Assembly (NCBI GenBank): GCA_000468055.1
Contig: KI260556.1
Coordinates: forward strand, 59,507 to 123,506
Direction of reading: 5' to 3'
Length of the DNA: 64,000 bases
DNA from: Treponema lecithinolyticum ATCC 700332
GTDB taxonomy: Bacteria; Spirochaetota; Spirochaetia; Treponematales; Treponemataceae
Under the pieces are notes generated by a model. It had not been told where the DNA came from. It saw only the letters and a program-made list of their open reading frames with translations, and made no database searches. Shown here piece after piece: positions 37,274 to 46,443 of this stretch. A program made the position numbers and the translations under genes. Numbering within the stretch: position 1 is the first letter of the stretch; every line of letters starts with the position of its first letter.

Positions 37274-38962
37274 ATGAAAAATAACGCTTTTGTACAAAAA
37301 ACAAAGCGCACTCTTTTAATTAAAAAAGATCCGGCACTTTTTTTTGCCCTTGCGGTTATTTGGCTGTGTTTTGCCGTATTTATTTTTTATCCGCTTATTA
37401 CGCTTTTATACAGCGCTTTTTTTGCCGACGGTCATATTTCAACTGCACTGCTTAAAAAAAACTTTTTTAATGCATATACGCTGCGCTCCCTTGCAAACAG
37501 CCTTATGCTTGCTGCCGCCGTAAGCGTGTGCGGAACCTTTTTAGGCTATGTGTTTGCGCTTGTAGTAAACCGGACGAATATGCCGCGCTTTTTAAAAAGC
37601 ATTATCGGCGCGATAACGCTTTTGCCGCTTATTTCGCCGCCGTTTACCAGCAGTATTTCTTTAACGCTTGCGCTCGGTCCGAACGGCATATTGTTAAAAC
37701 TGCTCGGTATTCCCGATGCCAACATTTACGGTTTTGTGGGAACGTGGATTTCCGAAACGCTTACGTATTTTCCCGTGGCGTATATGGTTATTTCCGCAAT
37801 TTTAAATACGATGAGTTCAAACCTTGACGATGCGGCGTCGAGTTTAGGGGCAAAAAGCGCAAGAATTTTTAGAACGATAACGGTTCCGCTTTCGGTGCCG
37901 GCGATTGCCAATTCGATTTTGCTGTTGTTCGGTTCAAGTCTTGCAGACTTTGCAACCCCGCTTATTTTGGGCGGTCATAAATTTCCTATTTTACCGACGC
38001 AAGCGTATTTGCAAATTACCGGTATGTTCGATTTACACGGCGGCTCTTCGCTGTCGTTTTTACTGATAATTCCGGCTTTGCTCGTATTTTTGTTTCAGCA
38101 AGTGCTGGTGGGTAAAAAAAATTATGTAACGGTTTCCGGTAAAAGCGCTGCACAGTCGCGTTTTGCCGCACTTCCGCGGTGGATGAGCGTATTTTGTTAT
38201 GCCGTTGCGTTTATTGTTATCGCGTTTGTTATTTATTTGTACTATATAATTCTTGCTGGCTCCTTTGTTAAAGTATGGGGTATAGACAATACGCTTACGC
38301 TGCGCAATTACGCGTATGTGTTTGCAAACGGCAAAAAGGCGATTGCCGATACGCTTAAAATTGCGGTAGTGTCTATGCTGTTCGGGGCGGTTTTGTCGGT
38401 TGTTATCGGTTATATTATTCAGCGCAAGCGCTTCCCTGCAAAAGGTATGCTCGATTTTTCCGCCATGCTTAACTACGCGCTTCCGGGTACCGTTGTCGGT
38501 ATTGCATACATCGCCGCGTTTAACAAACCGCCCCTTTTATTAACCGGAACTATGACCATCCTTATTGCAGCTTATGTGTTCCGCTATTATGCAACAGGTA
38601 TCCGTTCGGTAATCGCATCGCTGCAGCAAATAGATCCGGTGCTCGAAGAAGCGTCGGCAAGTTTGGGCGCATCAGCAGTGCGTACGTTTACCCACATAAC
38701 GGTTCCCCTCATTATACCGGCGGTGCTTACCGGCATGCGCTATTTGTTTATTCATTGTATGACTGCAATCAGCGCAACAATTTTTCTTGTTTCCGCGCGC
38801 TGGACGCTGTTAACAACACGTATTCTTGAAAGCATGACGGAATTGCAATTTCCTCAAGCGTCGGCATTTTCAATTGTGCTGATCATCCTTGTGTTTACAG
38901 CGGATGCTTTTATCGCGTTTGCTATGAAAATGTATACGCTGCAATTTTCGGCAAAAAAATAA
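37274..38962 (+). CDS. Iron(III)-type ABC transporter permease (fused FbpB-type)
   Basis: The 562-residue protein contains two complete six-helix permease units (about 20-275 and 295-560), each with a coupling loop of the form DAASSLGAKSARIFRTITVPL and EEASASLGASAVRTFTHITVPL. This duplicated layout is typical of FbpB-class permeases. The start ATG at 37274 follows GAGG at 37264-37267; a TTG two codons upstream is less likely. Confidence 0.86.
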   Translation: MKNNAFVQKTKRTLLIKKDPALFFALAVIWLCFAVFIFYPLITLLYSAFFADGHISTALLKKNFFNAYTLRSLANSLMLAAAVSVCGTFLGYVFALVVNRTNMPRFLKSIIGAITLLPLISPPFTSSISLTLALGPNGILLKLLGIPDANIYGFVGTWISETLTYFPVAYMVISAILNTMSSNLDDAASSLGAKSARIFRTITVPLSVPAIANSILLLFGSSLADFATPLILGGHKFPILPTQAYLQITGMFDLHGGSSLSFLLIIPALLVFLFQQVLVGKKNYVTVSGKSAAQSRFAALPRWMSVFCYAVAFIVIAFVIYLYYIILAGSFVKVWGIDNTLTLRNYAYVFANGKKAIADTLKIAVVSMLFGAVLSVVIGYIIQRKRFPAKGMLDFSAMLNYALPGTVVGIAYIAAFNKPPLLLTGTMTILIAAYVFRYYATGIRSVIASLQQIDPVLEEASASLGASAVRTFTHITVPLIIPAVLTGMRYLFIHCMTAISATIFLVSARWTLLTTRILESMTELQFPQASAFSIVLIILVFTADAFIAFAMKMYTLQFSAKK

Positions 38963-38981
38963 AATTTTTATGGGAGTAAAA

Positions 38982-40082
38982 ATGGAAAACGCAATGCTTG
39001 TTTTAAAAGATGTAATAAAAACTTTTTCCGAAGACGGCGGTTCTTCGTTTAATGCCGTAGATAAAGTCAATTTATGCGTTGAAAAAGGAGAAATGGTTAC
39101 CTTTCTCGGTCCTTCAGGCTGCGGCAAAACGACAACCTTACGCATGATTGCCGGTTTTGAAATGCCGACATCGGGTACCGTCACTATCGGCGGCAAAGAT
39201 ATGACCCACGTTCCGGTAAACGAACGGGCGATAGGATTTGTGTTTCAAAATTATGCACTTTTTCCGCACATGACCATTTATAAAAACGTGGGCTACGGTT
39301 TAAAAGCGCGCGGGGAAAAAGATGCGGACATACACGATAAAATCATCAATGCGCTTTCGCTGGTAGGTTTAAGCGGCAACGAAAACCGCTATCCCAATCA
39401 GCTTTCAGGCGGAGAGCAGCAGCGTGTTGCCCTTGCGCGCGTTATTGTTATGGACCCCGCTCTTTTATTGATGGACGAACCGCTTTCAAACCTCGACGCA
39501 AAATTGAGGATTTATATGCGTACGGAAATCCGCAGAATACAAAAAAAGCTGGGAATTACCTGTTTATACGTTACCCACGATCAAGCCGAAGCGCTGACTG
39601 TTTCGGATAGGGTTGTGGTTATGAACCGCGGTAAAGTTGAGCAAATCGGAACGCCGCTTGAAGTGTACGGTAAGCCGGCTACCACTTTTGTTGCCGATTT
39701 TATCGGGCAGGCAAATATTATTCCGGCAAAAGTACAAAAAATCGAAGGCGAAACGGTCAGCGCGTCTTTTTCTTCCGGTTACACGGTACGCGTTGCGCAA
39801 AATGTTTCGAGCAGCATTCATACCCCTGCGGCGGGAACCGAAGGCTTTTTGGTAGTGCGTCCGGAAAACATTACAGTAGGCGAAAAAGGGCAAGGCGCGG
39901 TACAAGCGGTTGTGAAAAACAGCGTATTTGTCGGCAGTCATATCGAATACGATTTGTTGTTTGACGGCAAAACGGCAATAAAGGCGAATATCGTTTTTAA
40001 GCCGGATATGAAGCTGTATAAAAATAACGATGAAGTTTCGTTAACGTTCGACGAGCGTACGATGCTGTTTTTGGAAAAATAA
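38982..40082 (+). CDS. Iron(III)-type ABC transporter ATP-binding protein
   Basis: The 366-residue ATPase has Walker A GPSGCGKTT, the signature LSGGEQQRVALARV, Walker B LLMDEPLSNLDAKLR and the switch histidine in YVTHDQAEALTVSD. A C-terminal TOBE domain (about 285-365) matches the FbpC/PotA group. ATG 38982 is preferred over 38970, because GGGAG lies between them at the right spacing for the second ATG. It completes a binding protein-permease-ATPase operon. Confidence 0.88.
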   Translation: MENAMLVLKDVIKTFSEDGGSSFNAVDKVNLCVEKGEMVTFLGPSGCGKTTTLRMIAGFEMPTSGTVTIGGKDMTHVPVNERAIGFVFQNYALFPHMTIYKNVGYGLKARGEKDADIHDKIINALSLVGLSGNENRYPNQLSGGEQQRVALARVIVMDPALLLMDEPLSNLDAKLRIYMRTEIRRIQKKLGITCLYVTHDQAEALTVSDRVVVMNRGKVEQIGTPLEVYGKPATTFVADFIGQANIIPAKVQKIEGETVSASFSSGYTVRVAQNVSSSIHTPAAGTEGFLVVRPENITVGEKGQGAVQAVVKNSVFVGSHIEYDLLFDGKTAIKANIVFKPDMKLYKNNDEVSLTFDERTMLFLEK

Positions 40083-40118
40083 CAACTTTGTGTAAGTATA
40101 ATCGGTAATGTATATTGC

Positions 40119-40147
40119 TTGCAAAAATCTACACATAGATGTATTAT
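40119..40147 (+). promoter_or_regulatory. Promoter of nifJ
   Basis: TTGCAA at 40119-40124, 17 bases, TATTAT at 40142-40147. The start codon is at 40188 with AAGGA ahead of it, so this mRNA should have a leader of about 33 bases. Confidence 0.55.
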
Positions 40148-40187
40148 AAACTATCGTTCATCACACACTTTTATTAAGGACGGTTTT

Positions 40188-43100
40188 ATGGCAAACAAAA
40201 ACATGGTTATGATTGACGGCAATACCGCCGCCGGTCACGTGGCTCACGCGTTAAGTGAAGTAATTTCGATTTATCCTATTACGCCTTCAAGCCCTATGGG
40301 CGAAGTTGCCGACGAATATTCGGCAAAGGGTAAAAAGAATATTTGGGGAACTGTTCCGGATGTTGTAGAAATGCAGTCTGAAGCCGGAGCGGCAGGAGCC
40401 GTACACGGAGCGCTGACTGCCGGTGCGTTAAGCACAACCTTTACCGCTTCGCAGGGACTTTTGCTGATGATTCCCAATATGTATAAAATTGCAGGGGAAT
40501 TGACGAGCACGGTATTTCACGTTGCTGCCCGCGCAATTGCAACCAGCGCACTTTCCATTTTCGGCGATCATCAAGACGTAATGGCGTGCCGCCAAACTGG
40601 ATGGGCTATGCTTGCATCGAACAACGTGCAAGAAGTTATGGACTTAGCCGTTATTGCGCACTCGTCTACGCTTAAAACGCGCATTCCGTTTATTCACTTT
40701 TTTGACGGTTTTAGAACGTCGCACGAAATTCAAAAAGTTGAAGAAGTGTCGACCGACGTTATGCGCGCTATGATAGACGACGATTTGGTGCGAGCTCACC
40801 GCAAACGCGGTTTAACGCCCGAACAGCCAATGATTCGCGGTACGGCACAAAACCCCGATACGTATTTTCAAAGCCGCGAAGGGGTAAACAAATACTACAA
40901 TGCAGTACCGGACGCCGTACAAAAAACGATGGATGAGTATGCAAAGTTAACCGGCCGCAGCTACCATTTGTTCGATTATTTCGGTGCAAAAGACGCCGAT
41001 AAAGTTATTATTTTAATGGGTTCCGGCGCCGATACCGTTGAAGAAACGGTTGAAACGCTGAACGCGCGCGGCGGTAAAACCGGCTTATTAAAAGTGCGTT
41101 TGTACCGCCCCTTTAAAGCGCAAGCGTTTGTGGACGCTTTGCCTGCAAGCGTTAAAGCCCTTGCCGTGCTCGACCGGACAAAGGAGCCCGGTTCTTTGGG
41201 AGAACCTTTATACGAAGACGTACAAACGGCTCTTGCCGAAACCGGACGTTCGGTTTCCGTTGTTGTCGGCGGGCGCTACGGTTTGGGTTCAAAAGAATTT
41301 ACCCCTGCTATGGTAAAAGCCGTATTTGAAAACTTGGACGGTGAAAAGAAAAATCACTTTAGCGTAGGTATTAACGACGACGTACTCGGACAAAGCCTTG
41401 CTTATGATACTTCGTGGACTCTTGAAGAAGAGGGTACCAACGAAGCTATGTTTTATGGTTTGGGTTCGGACGGAACGGTCGGTGCAAATAAAAACTCGAT
41501 TAAAATTATCGGAGATGCCCGCCCCGAGTTAAATGCACAAGCATATTTTTCATACGACTCCAAAAAATCCGGCGGTTTTACCGTGTCGCATTTGCGTTTC
41601 GGCAAAAAGCCTATTCGCCGCCCTTATTTGATTACGAGCGCCGACTTTGTCGCTTGCCATAAGTTTACTTATATGGAAACCTATCACATGCTGGAAACGG
41701 CAAAAACGGGAGCTTCCTTTTTGCTGAACAGTCCCTACAATGCAAAAACCGTTTGGTCTCATATTCCGGTTGAACAGCAGCAAGCGATAATCGACAAAAA
41801 AATGCAGTTTTACGTTATCGACGCATTTAAAATTGCGGAAAAAGCCGGTATGGGCAACCGCATAAACGTCGTTATGCAAGCCGCATATTTTAAAATTTCA
41901 GGCGTATTGCCCGAAGCCGAAGCCGTAGAATACATGAAAAAGTTTATAGAAAAATCCTACGGTAAAAAAGGTGCAGACGTTGTTCAAAAAAATATTGCAA
42001 CCATCGATATGGCGTTGGCAGCTGTTGAAAAAGTGGATTATCCTGCAAAAACCGAAGGCGATGTGCACATGAAGCCGGCTATGGCGTCTTCCGACGATCC
42101 GTTTGTTCGCGACGTATTGGGTGCGATGGCGGTGCAGCAAGGCAATAAACTGCCGGTAAGCAAACTACCTGCCGACGGTACATTCCCGACGGCGACCACT
42201 CAGTATGAAAAACGCGCCATTGCGGAAAAAGTCCCCGAATGGGATACTGCCGTGTGTATTCAGTGCGGGCAGTGTACGGTGGTGTGTCCTCATGCGGTTA
42301 TCCGCATGAAAGTGCTTACTGACGAACAAACCGCTGCAGCTCCTAGAACCTTTAAAACCGCCGAGTTAAAACCGAAACCCGAAGCGGGTAAAAAAATGGT
42401 ACTGCAAGTGTCCACCGAAGATTGCACGGGCTGCGGTGTATGTGTGGCAGTGTGTCCCGCTAAAAACAAAGACAATCCCGCATTAAAAGCTATCAATATG
42501 GTACACTATACCGACGAAATCCGCAAAAATGAAGCGGAAAACTGGGATTACTTTGCTCGTATGCCCGATGCGGATCCTGCTACGCTCAATTTGGCAACGC
42601 CTAAAGGTTTGGCTTTAAAACGTCCGCTGTTTGAATTCAGCGGGGCATGTGCAGGTTGCGGAGAAACCGCTTACGTGCGCTTGTTAAGCCAAATGTTCGG
42701 TGACCGTGCAATTATAGCGAATGCCACCGGCTGTTCTTCTATCTACGGAGGAAACTTACCGTCTACCCCCTATGCAAAAGACGCTTCCGGACGCGGTCCT
42801 GCATGGTCGAACTCGCTGTTTGAAGACGCCGCCGAATTCGGTATGGGTATGTGTTTAACCGGTGACAAGCTTGCACAGTATGCGCGCGAAAAAGCCGAAG
42901 AAGCTAAAAACAAAGGACTTGCTTCCGATACGCTCGGCAAAATTCTTGCAAATGAACAGCTCGACGACAATGCAATTGCACAGCAGCGCGCTTACATAGA
43001 CGATTTGAAAAAAGAGTTGACAAAGTCTTCCGACCCCGTTGCAAAAGAATTGCTTTCGCTTACCGATCACTTTATCAAACGCTCTCACTGGATTATCGGC

Positions 43101-43727
43101 GGTGACGGCTGGGCATACGATATCGGTTTCGGCGGTTTGGATCACGTTATCGCTTCGGGCAGAAACGTAAATATTTTGGTATTGGATACGGAAGTGTACT
43201 CGAATACCGGCGGTCAAATGTCTAAAGCTTCTCCTATCGGTGCGGTAGCAAAATTTGCCGCTTCCGGTAAATCGAACAGCAAAAAAGATTTGGGCATGAT
43301 TGCGATGAGCTACGGTTATGTATATGTGGCTCACGTGGCGTTGGGTTCAAATATGAATCAAACAATCAAAGCGTTCCGCGAAGCCGAATCTTACAACGGA
43401 CCTTCGATTATTATCGCGTATAGTCCTTGTATCAATCACGGTATTAACATGAGCGCTACGCTGACTAACCAAAAAGAAGTAGTGTCTTGCGGTTTGTGGC
43501 CCTTGTACCGATACGATCCGCGTATTGCAGAACAGGGTAAAAATCCGTTCCAGCTTGATAGCAGAGAACCGGATTACAATCTTGCCGACTTTATGTACAA
43601 AGAAGTGCGCTTTAAGAGCTTAAAGGCGGCAAACCCCGACCGTGCTTCAATGCTCTTGGATAAAGCGGTAGCTCATGCCAAACGCCAATGGAAAGAATAC
43701 AAGTACTTGGCAGACAGAGACTTTTAA
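40188..43727 (+). CDS. nifJ: Pyruvate:ferredoxin (flavodoxin) oxidoreductase
   Basis: The single-chain enzyme of 1179 residues oxidises pyruvate with CoA to acetyl-CoA and CO2 and passes electrons to ferredoxin or flavodoxin, central to fermentation in anaerobes. Visible parts are the N-terminal pyruvate/thiamine domain (SPMGE, then GAAGAVHGAL), two ferredoxin-type [4Fe-4S] motifs (CIQCGQCTVVCPH and CTGCGVCVAVCP), the CAGCGET cysteines of the proximal cluster, and the TPP-Mg motif GDGWAYDIGFGGLDHVIASG with NTGGQMSK. The length is the usual one. A strong terminator follows, so it is monocistronic. Confidence 0.97.
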   Translation: MANKNMVMIDGNTAAGHVAHALSEVISIYPITPSSPMGEVADEYSAKGKKNIWGTVPDVVEMQSEAGAAGAVHGALTAGALSTTFTASQGLLLMIPNMYKIAGELTSTVFHVAARAIATSALSIFGDHQDVMACRQTGWAMLASNNVQEVMDLAVIAHSSTLKTRIPFIHFFDGFRTSHEIQKVEEVSTDVMRAMIDDDLVRAHRKRGLTPEQPMIRGTAQNPDTYFQSREGVNKYYNAVPDAVQKTMDEYAKLTGRSYHLFDYFGAKDADKVIILMGSGADTVEETVETLNARGGKTGLLKVRLYRPFKAQAFVDALPASVKALAVLDRTKEPGSLGEPLYEDVQTALAETGRSVSVVVGGRYGLGSKEFTPAMVKAVFENLDGEKKNHFSVGINDDVLGQSLAYDTSWTLEEEGTNEAMFYGLGSDGTVGANKNSIKIIGDARPELNAQAYFSYDSKKSGGFTVSHLRFGKKPIRRPYLITSADFVACHKFTYMETYHMLETAKTGASFLLNSPYNAKTVWSHIPVEQQQAIIDKKMQFYVIDAFKIAEKAGMGNRINVVMQAAYFKISGVLPEAEAVEYMKKFIEKSYGKKGADVVQKNIATIDMALAAVEKVDYPAKTEGDVHMKPAMASSDDPFVRDVLGAMAVQQGNKLPVSKLPADGTFPTATTQYEKRAIAEKVPEWDTAVCIQCGQCTVVCPHAVIRMKVLTDEQTAAAPRTFKTAELKPKPEAGKKMVLQVSTEDCTGCGVCVAVCPAKNKDNPALKAINMVHYTDEIRKNEAENWDYFARMPDADPATLNLATPKGLALKRPLFEFSGACAGCGETAYVRLLSQMFGDRAIIANATGCSSIYGGNLPSTPYAKDASGRGPAWSNSLFEDAAEFGMGMCLTGDKLAQYAREKAEEAKNKGLASDTLGKILANEQLDDNAIAQQRAYIDDLKKELTKSSDPVAKELLSLTDHFIKRSHWIIGGDGWAYDIGFGGLDHVIASGRNVNILVLDTEVYSNTGGQMSKASPIGAVAKFAASGKSNSKKDLGMIAMSYGYVYVAHVALGSNMNQTIKAFREAESYNGPSIIIAYSPCINHGINMSATLTNQKEVVSCGLWPLYRYDPRIAEQGKNPFQLDSREPDYNLADFMYKEVRFKSLKAANPDRASMLLDKAVAHAKRQWKEYKYLADRDF

Positions 43728-43790
43728 CGTAAAAGATGCTTTGTAGGCTAATGTAAGCTGATTAAGCTAAAAACGTTAAAACTATGTAAA

Positions 43791-43816
43791 GCCTCCGCAG
43801 CAATGCGGAGGCTTTT
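43791..43816 (+). terminator. Rho-independent terminator of nifJ
   Basis: GCCTCCGCA (43791-43799) and TGCGGAGGC (43804-43812) form a perfect 9-base stem with a GCAA loop, followed by TTTT. Confidence 0.9.
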
Positions 43817-43879
43817 GTATTGTGTGCAGTATTCGATTGTGCAGCTTGTCCTGCCTCGTACGTTACACAGGTGCGGTGT

Positions 43880-43916
43880 GCAGCTGCGGGCGGCACGAGC
43901 GTTAACCTGCGGCTGC
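43880..43916. other. GC-rich hairpin upstream of the dentilisin operon
   Basis: GCAGCTGCGGG (43880-43890) pairs with CCTGCGGCTGC (43906-43916) over 11 bases with two G-T pairs; CTGCAG repeats continue to about 43932. The whole 43817-43938 stretch holds no gene that I can support and lies just upstream of the prcB promoter. Confidence 0.4.
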
Positions 43917-43938
43917 AGCTACACTGCAGCTGCGAACC

Positions 43939-43967
43939 TTGATTTATGCATTGATATATGGTATCCT
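43939..43967 (+). promoter_or_regulatory. Promoter of the dentilisin operon, predicts leaderless prcB
   Basis: TTGATT at 43939-43944, 17 bases, TATCCT at 43962-43967, then six bases to the GTG start. There is no Shine-Dalgarno. Confidence 0.45.
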
Positions 43968-43973
43968 TGCGGC

Positions 43974-44567
43974 GTGAAAATCCGCATTTTTTTTAGTTTT
44001 TTTATATATTTGTTTGCTGCCGTACTCTGTGCGTGTAAAGCCGCACCTAAAAATACGGCAGCACCGCCGATGTCGGCACAGCCGGCGGAAACCTGTACGC
44101 CGCATACGCCGCTGCAGCCGGCGGCAGAGCGAGTTGAGGAACAAGCTTCACAGTTAGTTTCAGACGCTTTGTATTCCGCTCAAGCACAAACCGATCGCAT
44201 AGAAATTTCGTACGAAATCCTTGAAGAAGGAAGCTACGCTGCAGAATTTGCCACTGCAGTGATCGAAAACCAAGCCGATTTGGACAGACTGTATGCGCTT
44301 TTGCACGAACGTTCGGATGCATCTGCACCAAAAATCGATTTTAAGCGGAAAAAAGTAATCGCCGTGCGCTCAGGACCCTTTAATACCGGCGGTTACGGCA
44401 TAAAACTGAGCTCGGCAGTGTACACAAAAGATGGCGTGGAAACGGTGTTTTTAATAACCGCTCCTGAGCCTGATCAAATAGTAACGCAAGCTTTTACCAA
44501 TCCTTACCTTATAATTAGCATAGATATACCCCCTTCAAAAAAAGTGTTTGTTAAAATGCAAAGATGA
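43974..44567 (+). CDS. prcB: PrcB-type lipoprotein of the dentilisin complex
   Basis: The 197-residue product begins at a GTG and has a lipoprotein signal ending in LCAC (Cys 21). The C-terminal part, from about residue 100, fits the PrcB C-terminal domain: VIENQADLDRLYALL, then FKRKKVIAVRSGPFNTGGYGIKL and a final strand IISIDIPPSKKVFVKM. In T. denticola PrcB interacts with PrtP and is needed to stabilise the protease complex. The next two genes, prcA and prtP, follow in the known operon order. A longer reading frame reaches upstream, but no ribosome site or signal supports it. Confidence 0.8.
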   Translation: MKIRIFFSFFIYLFAAVLCACKAAPKNTAAPPMSAQPAETCTPHTPLQPAAERVEEQASQLVSDALYSAQAQTDRIEISYEILEEGSYAAEFATAVIENQADLDRLYALLHERSDASAPKIDFKRKKVIAVRSGPFNTGGYGIKLSSAVYTKDGVETVFLITAPEPDQIVTQAFTNPYLIISIDIPPSKKVFVKMQR

Positions 44568-44597
44568 GAACCGGGGTGTAATTTATAGGAGGTTGTG

Positions 44598-46430
44598 ATG
44601 AAAACAGCATGGAAAACCGCGTGCTCGGCGCTATGTTTATGTGCTCTGCTTGTTTGGGTAACGTCTTGTCCGCAATCCGCCGGAAACGGAGGAGCAAGTA
44701 CCGATTTTACTACTTTGTATGTTTCGGTAACCGATTCGATCGGCGGTACTGCTGTAGACGGAACAACGCTGAGAGTGTATGAAAGCGGAAACACATTGCA
44801 GTTTCAAAGCGATTTTCGGGTAACAAACGGCAAGGTTAGAGTATCCGGTATTTCAACAAATAAACGCTACGATTTTGAGCTTATCGGTATAAAAGGAAAA
44901 TGGGCCGGTTCCAGATTGGAAAACTATAGTCCGCTTAAAAAAGCGGAACAAACACTGTCGATAATTCAAAGCGAACACGCTATGATAACGCGCGGCATTA
45001 CACCTCCTAAAATAACCTCGATACAATCCGGAAATGGAACTTTTACCGATATAGACGAAAGTACCGTTATTTCGTCCTCCGATAAAGTGCGTGTTGTATT
45101 TGACTCCGATGTCGGAGCCGTAGAAGAAACGGCGTCGGGTGCTTTCGGTGCAAAACTGGGTATAGACAAGGCTCCGAATAATTTAAGTGGAATACATGGG
45201 AGATACTCGGTAAGCCAGGCAGGCGGCGTAATTAAATCAACTTATACGTTTTCTTTTTCCGAAGTTCCCAACGGTACAGGAGAGTTGATAGCAGTCGGCT
45301 ACGACGTTGCACACAACCGCATTGAAAAACATATACCGGTAACATTTCAAAGTTCTTCGGCTGCCGCTTCCGATTTATCGACTTGTACGTTTGACAAACT
45401 TTCGGTAAATACCGAGCGGCTTCCGTTTTCGGAAAACCTGTTCAGCCTTAATCCCGTTGAAAACAGGCGCTCTTCCTATAGGGTTTTGGTGCGCTTCACA
45501 TTAAAAAAGTTCGGTATAGATGAAAAGATTTTGGGATTTGACCTTTACCGAAAAAAAAACGGTTACGCACAGGATTTTCGTTTTGTCAGCCGTACTTTGT
45601 ATAATGAATTAAAAAACGAAACTCAAAGCGGGTGGGGCTTTCATGTGGGTATCGACAGCGATTCGCTTTTGGAAGAAGACACGGAATACGAATATAAAAT
45701 CAGAGTGTTTAATAAACTAAATGAAAAATACTCTCCCGTTATTAAAACTAAAGTTCTAAAATCATTTACGTATGATTTAACCGCTCCGGCTCAAAATGCA
45801 TTTGTTTCGTTTGCGAATGCGGCAAATCTTACGTATAAGTGTAAAATGAGCAATACGCATCTTTTAGACGCGGGACAAAGCGATTATATGATTTGTGGCT
45901 TATTGATTAAGGACTTTAGAGGCATTCCTTTGTTCGGCGCCAAATTGATTTATGTTTTTAATGCGGGCGGAAATCCGGATATTTTAATTGAAGTATGTGA
46001 TAGAGTTACCGGAATGCTGCAAAGTCAGCTAAAGAGAGGTTCCGAATTAATTGCTACCGGCAAATTGAATTCGTACGATATATATTCACTTGACGATCTT
46101 GTTAAAGTGGATAAAGCAACCGGCGTTATTGAATTTACCGAAAAACTCGTAAAAGTTCCGTTTTTTAATGTTATTCCCATAAGCGGCGGTAAAGGGTTGA
46201 ATTTACCTATGATTTACGAAAAAGGAACAAGCTATCAGTGGGATATACAAGATTGGGGAAGTAATTCCGTTTCGCTCAATGACGATACGGCTTTGAATTT
46301 TGTAAAAATGTATTCGTACATAGACGAAAATGCACAGATAAAATATTGCCGTGCCGCATCGTACGGAAACAACAGTTCAAGCGGGGCAAATGCGGTAAAC
46401 GGATGCTTTACGTTTACGGTCGGAAATTAA
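44598..46430 (+). CDS. prcA: PrcA-type lipoprotein of the dentilisin complex
   Basis: The 610-residue product starts at ATG 44598 behind AGGAGG and carries a lipobox (VTSC, Cys 24). It is beta-rich with Ig/fibronectin-like patterns (for example residues 30-100 and 270-370) and no catalytic motif. Identification rests mainly on its size, lipoprotein signal and position between prcB and prtP. In T. denticola PrcA is cut into two parts by PrtP, and all three form the surface complex that degrades host proteins and activates MMPs. Confidence 0.75.
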   Translation: MKTAWKTACSALCLCALLVWVTSCPQSAGNGGASTDFTTLYVSVTDSIGGTAVDGTTLRVYESGNTLQFQSDFRVTNGKVRVSGISTNKRYDFELIGIKGKWAGSRLENYSPLKKAEQTLSIIQSEHAMITRGITPPKITSIQSGNGTFTDIDESTVISSSDKVRVVFDSDVGAVEETASGAFGAKLGIDKAPNNLSGIHGRYSVSQAGGVIKSTYTFSFSEVPNGTGELIAVGYDVAHNRIEKHIPVTFQSSSAAASDLSTCTFDKLSVNTERLPFSENLFSLNPVENRRSSYRVLVRFTLKKFGIDEKILGFDLYRKKNGYAQDFRFVSRTLYNELKNETQSGWGFHVGIDSDSLLEEDTEYEYKIRVFNKLNEKYSPVIKTKVLKSFTYDLTAPAQNAFVSFANAANLTYKCKMSNTHLLDAGQSDYMICGLLIKDFRGIPLFGAKLIYVFNAGGNPDILIEVCDRVTGMLQSQLKRGSELIATGKLNSYDIYSLDDLVKVDKATGVIEFTEKLVKVPFFNVIPISGGKGLNLPMIYEKGTSYQWDIQDWGSNSVSLNDDTALNFVKMYSYIDENAQIKYCRAASYGNNSSSGANAVNGCFTFTVGN

Positions 46431-46443
46431 GAGGTGTTGAAAA

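Noticed and set aside
40119-40187. Extended start of the pyruvate oxidoreductase at 40119
   Set aside because: The extra codons overlap the -35 and -10 boxes of its promoter, and the conserved N-terminus begins at 40188 behind a ribosome site.
43803-43973. Upstream extension of prcB
   Set aside because: The added 57 residues run through the terminator and hairpin region, lack a ribosome site and would bury the lipoprotein signal.
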